Assembly (NCBI GenBank): GCA_039179965.1 | Contig: JBCDEC010000106.1 | Coordinates: forward strand, 1 to 15,225 | Length of the DNA stretch: 15,225 bases | Direction: 5' to 3' | Origin: Marinibacterium sp039179965 | Lineage (GTDB): Bacteria; Pseudomonadota; Alphaproteobacteria; Rhodobacterales; Rhodobacteraceae | Part shown: in pieces, positions 14,397-15,225 of the stretch | Layout: each line of letters starts with the position of its first letter | Position numbering within the stretch: position 1 is the stretch's first letter | Program-made: the position numbers and the translations under genes | Notes under the pieces: generated by a model | The model's input: only the letters and a program-made list of their open reading frames with translations | Told to the model about the DNA's origin: nothing | The model's database searches: none

Positions 14397-15161
14397 CAGG
14401 CATCGTCAAAGGGATCCCATTCTTCGCTGACTTCCGGCAGGGCTTCGCTCTCCGCCTCGGCCGAGATCTGGGCATGGCTGCGGATGTCGAGGATCCGCGC
14501 TTTGGGGAAGTGCGCCCGGACGGCGCGGATCATCTCGGTCTCTTCGGCCTCGGCCTGAAGTTTCAAGGCTTGGGCATCGCGCAGCTCGGCAATACTCGGG
14601 GCGCCGCCTTCATTGGACAGGATGATGGCCCAGCGGTTGCCGGTCCAGGATTGCAGCTTGCCGCCGAGCCGTTGTGACAAATCAGCGGGCGCGCTGGAGG
14701 TCGGCGAGAATTCGATCCGCCCGGGACTGTATGAGACCAGCCGGACGCCGGTTTCCACGTCAACCAGGAGTTTCACATCCCGGTTCGACCGGATCAGATC
14801 GACCACCCTGTCGAAACTGTTGTAATGCGCCAGCGCGATCTCGGGACTCGTCGCCTGCGCCGTGGCTGGTCCGGGTCGTCCGGCGCGTCCGGCCGCACCG
14901 ACAAAACCGGTTTGGCCCGTGGGCTGGTCGGGCACGGCGGGTGGGCGCGTCTCGGACCGGCCTGCCGGGCCGGACGGGGGCACGCCGCCACCTGAGGGCG
15001 CTCCGACGGCCGGGTGCGCCGGCGCCTCTTGAATGCGGCGAACCAGATCTTCCGGCGTCGGCAGATCGGCGACATGGGTCAGCCGGATCACCGCCATTTC
15101 CGCAGCCATCATCGCGTTTGGTGCCGCGGCCACCTCATCGAGCGCCTTCAGCAGCATCTGC
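14396..15161 (-). CDS. dnaX: DNA polymerase III subunit gamma/tau, C-terminal part only
   Basis: The last ~255 codons of dnaX are present. The segment 'EMAVIRLTHVADLPTPEDLVRRI', about 24-46 of the visible part, is the end of the conserved gamma region. A Pro/Gly/Ala-rich linker and a tau C-terminal domain follow ('SFDRVVDLIRSNRDVKLLVD', then 'WAIILSNEGG'), ending in 'SEEWDPFDDA', the polymerase-binding tail type of this group. Tau dimerises polymerase III and contacts the helicase. The ATPase and zinc region are missing. The ATG at 15163 is not the true start: sequence beyond 15161 is inverted (see the fold-back repeat). The 3' end is 88 bases before the secreted paralogs. Confidence 0.9.
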
Positions 15162-15225
15162 ATATGCGCGTACTCACACGGATGTGGCAGATGCTGCTGA
15201 CGGCGCTCGATGAGGTGGCCGCGGC
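15123..15225. repeat. Fold-back inverted repeat at the window edge
   Basis: Bases 15123-15161 and 15187-15225 are 39-base reverse complements with one mismatch (15147 against 15201), around a 25-base spacer (15162-15186). The second arm runs to the last base, so it may extend further. Read on the plus strand from 15163, spacer and arm give 'MRVLTRMWQMLLTALDEVAA', the dnaX region that should lie upstream of 'QMLLKALDEVAA' on the minus strand. This is the mark of a strand-switching chimera or misassembly rather than a biological repeat. Confidence 0.85.

Noticed and set aside
15161..15163. ATG as the start codon of dnaX
   Set aside because: It arises at the fold-back junction. DnaX needs an N-terminal ATPase region of several hundred residues that is missing here.

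Overview
The window looks like chromosomal DNA of an alphaproteobacterium of the Rhodobacterales (Roseobacter group). The evidence is high G+C, a TrcR/DUF1013 cell-cycle regulator, a COQ9 protein beside rpsU, an ArsR-permease pair, and a DnaX C-terminus ending in a 'SEEWDPFDDA'-type tail. No tRNA, rRNA, CRISPR array, insertion sequence or phage gene was seen. Most of it is ordinary housekeeping and metabolism. The species assignment is inference from gene content.

Layout. 136-1474 (-): an ArsR-type repressor and an ArsP/DUF318-type permease in an overlapping two-gene operon, with a recognisable promoter and a possible operator. 1605-3188 (+): a GMC-family FAD oxidoreductase. 3212-4273 (-): a stand-alone tandem-GAF protein with a CtrA-like site upstream. 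4408-5001 (-): a probable 36-residue membrane protein and rpsU with its terminator. 5177-8510 (+): COQ9, two different zinc-free quinone oxidoreductase-like proteins and a small exported protein. 8542-9561 (+): a sulfotransferase-like protein, facing an RNase T2 (9569-10219, -). 10361-11994 (+): TrcR and a ChaC-type gamma-glutamylcyclotransferase. 12018-15161 (-): the conserved replication/recombination block dnaX ... ybaB-recR, here with two tandem paralogous secreted proteins of unknown function inserted between dnaX and ybaB.

How the genes fit together. The ArsR protein and the permease both carry vicinal cysteine pairs, which fits sensing and export of a thiophilic metal or metalloid. COQ9 and the oxidoreductases form a loosely quinone-themed run. 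The secreted paralogs share four cysteines and a 'DQLF-FEDLMCS' core and are the least explained genes here.

The last ~100 bases (15123-15225) are a near-perfect inverted repeat. Its second half reads as the missing upstream dnaX codons in the opposite orientation. This is most likely a fold-back (chimeric or assembly) junction, so dnaX stops being trustworthy near 15161 and its apparent ATG at 15163 is not a real start.
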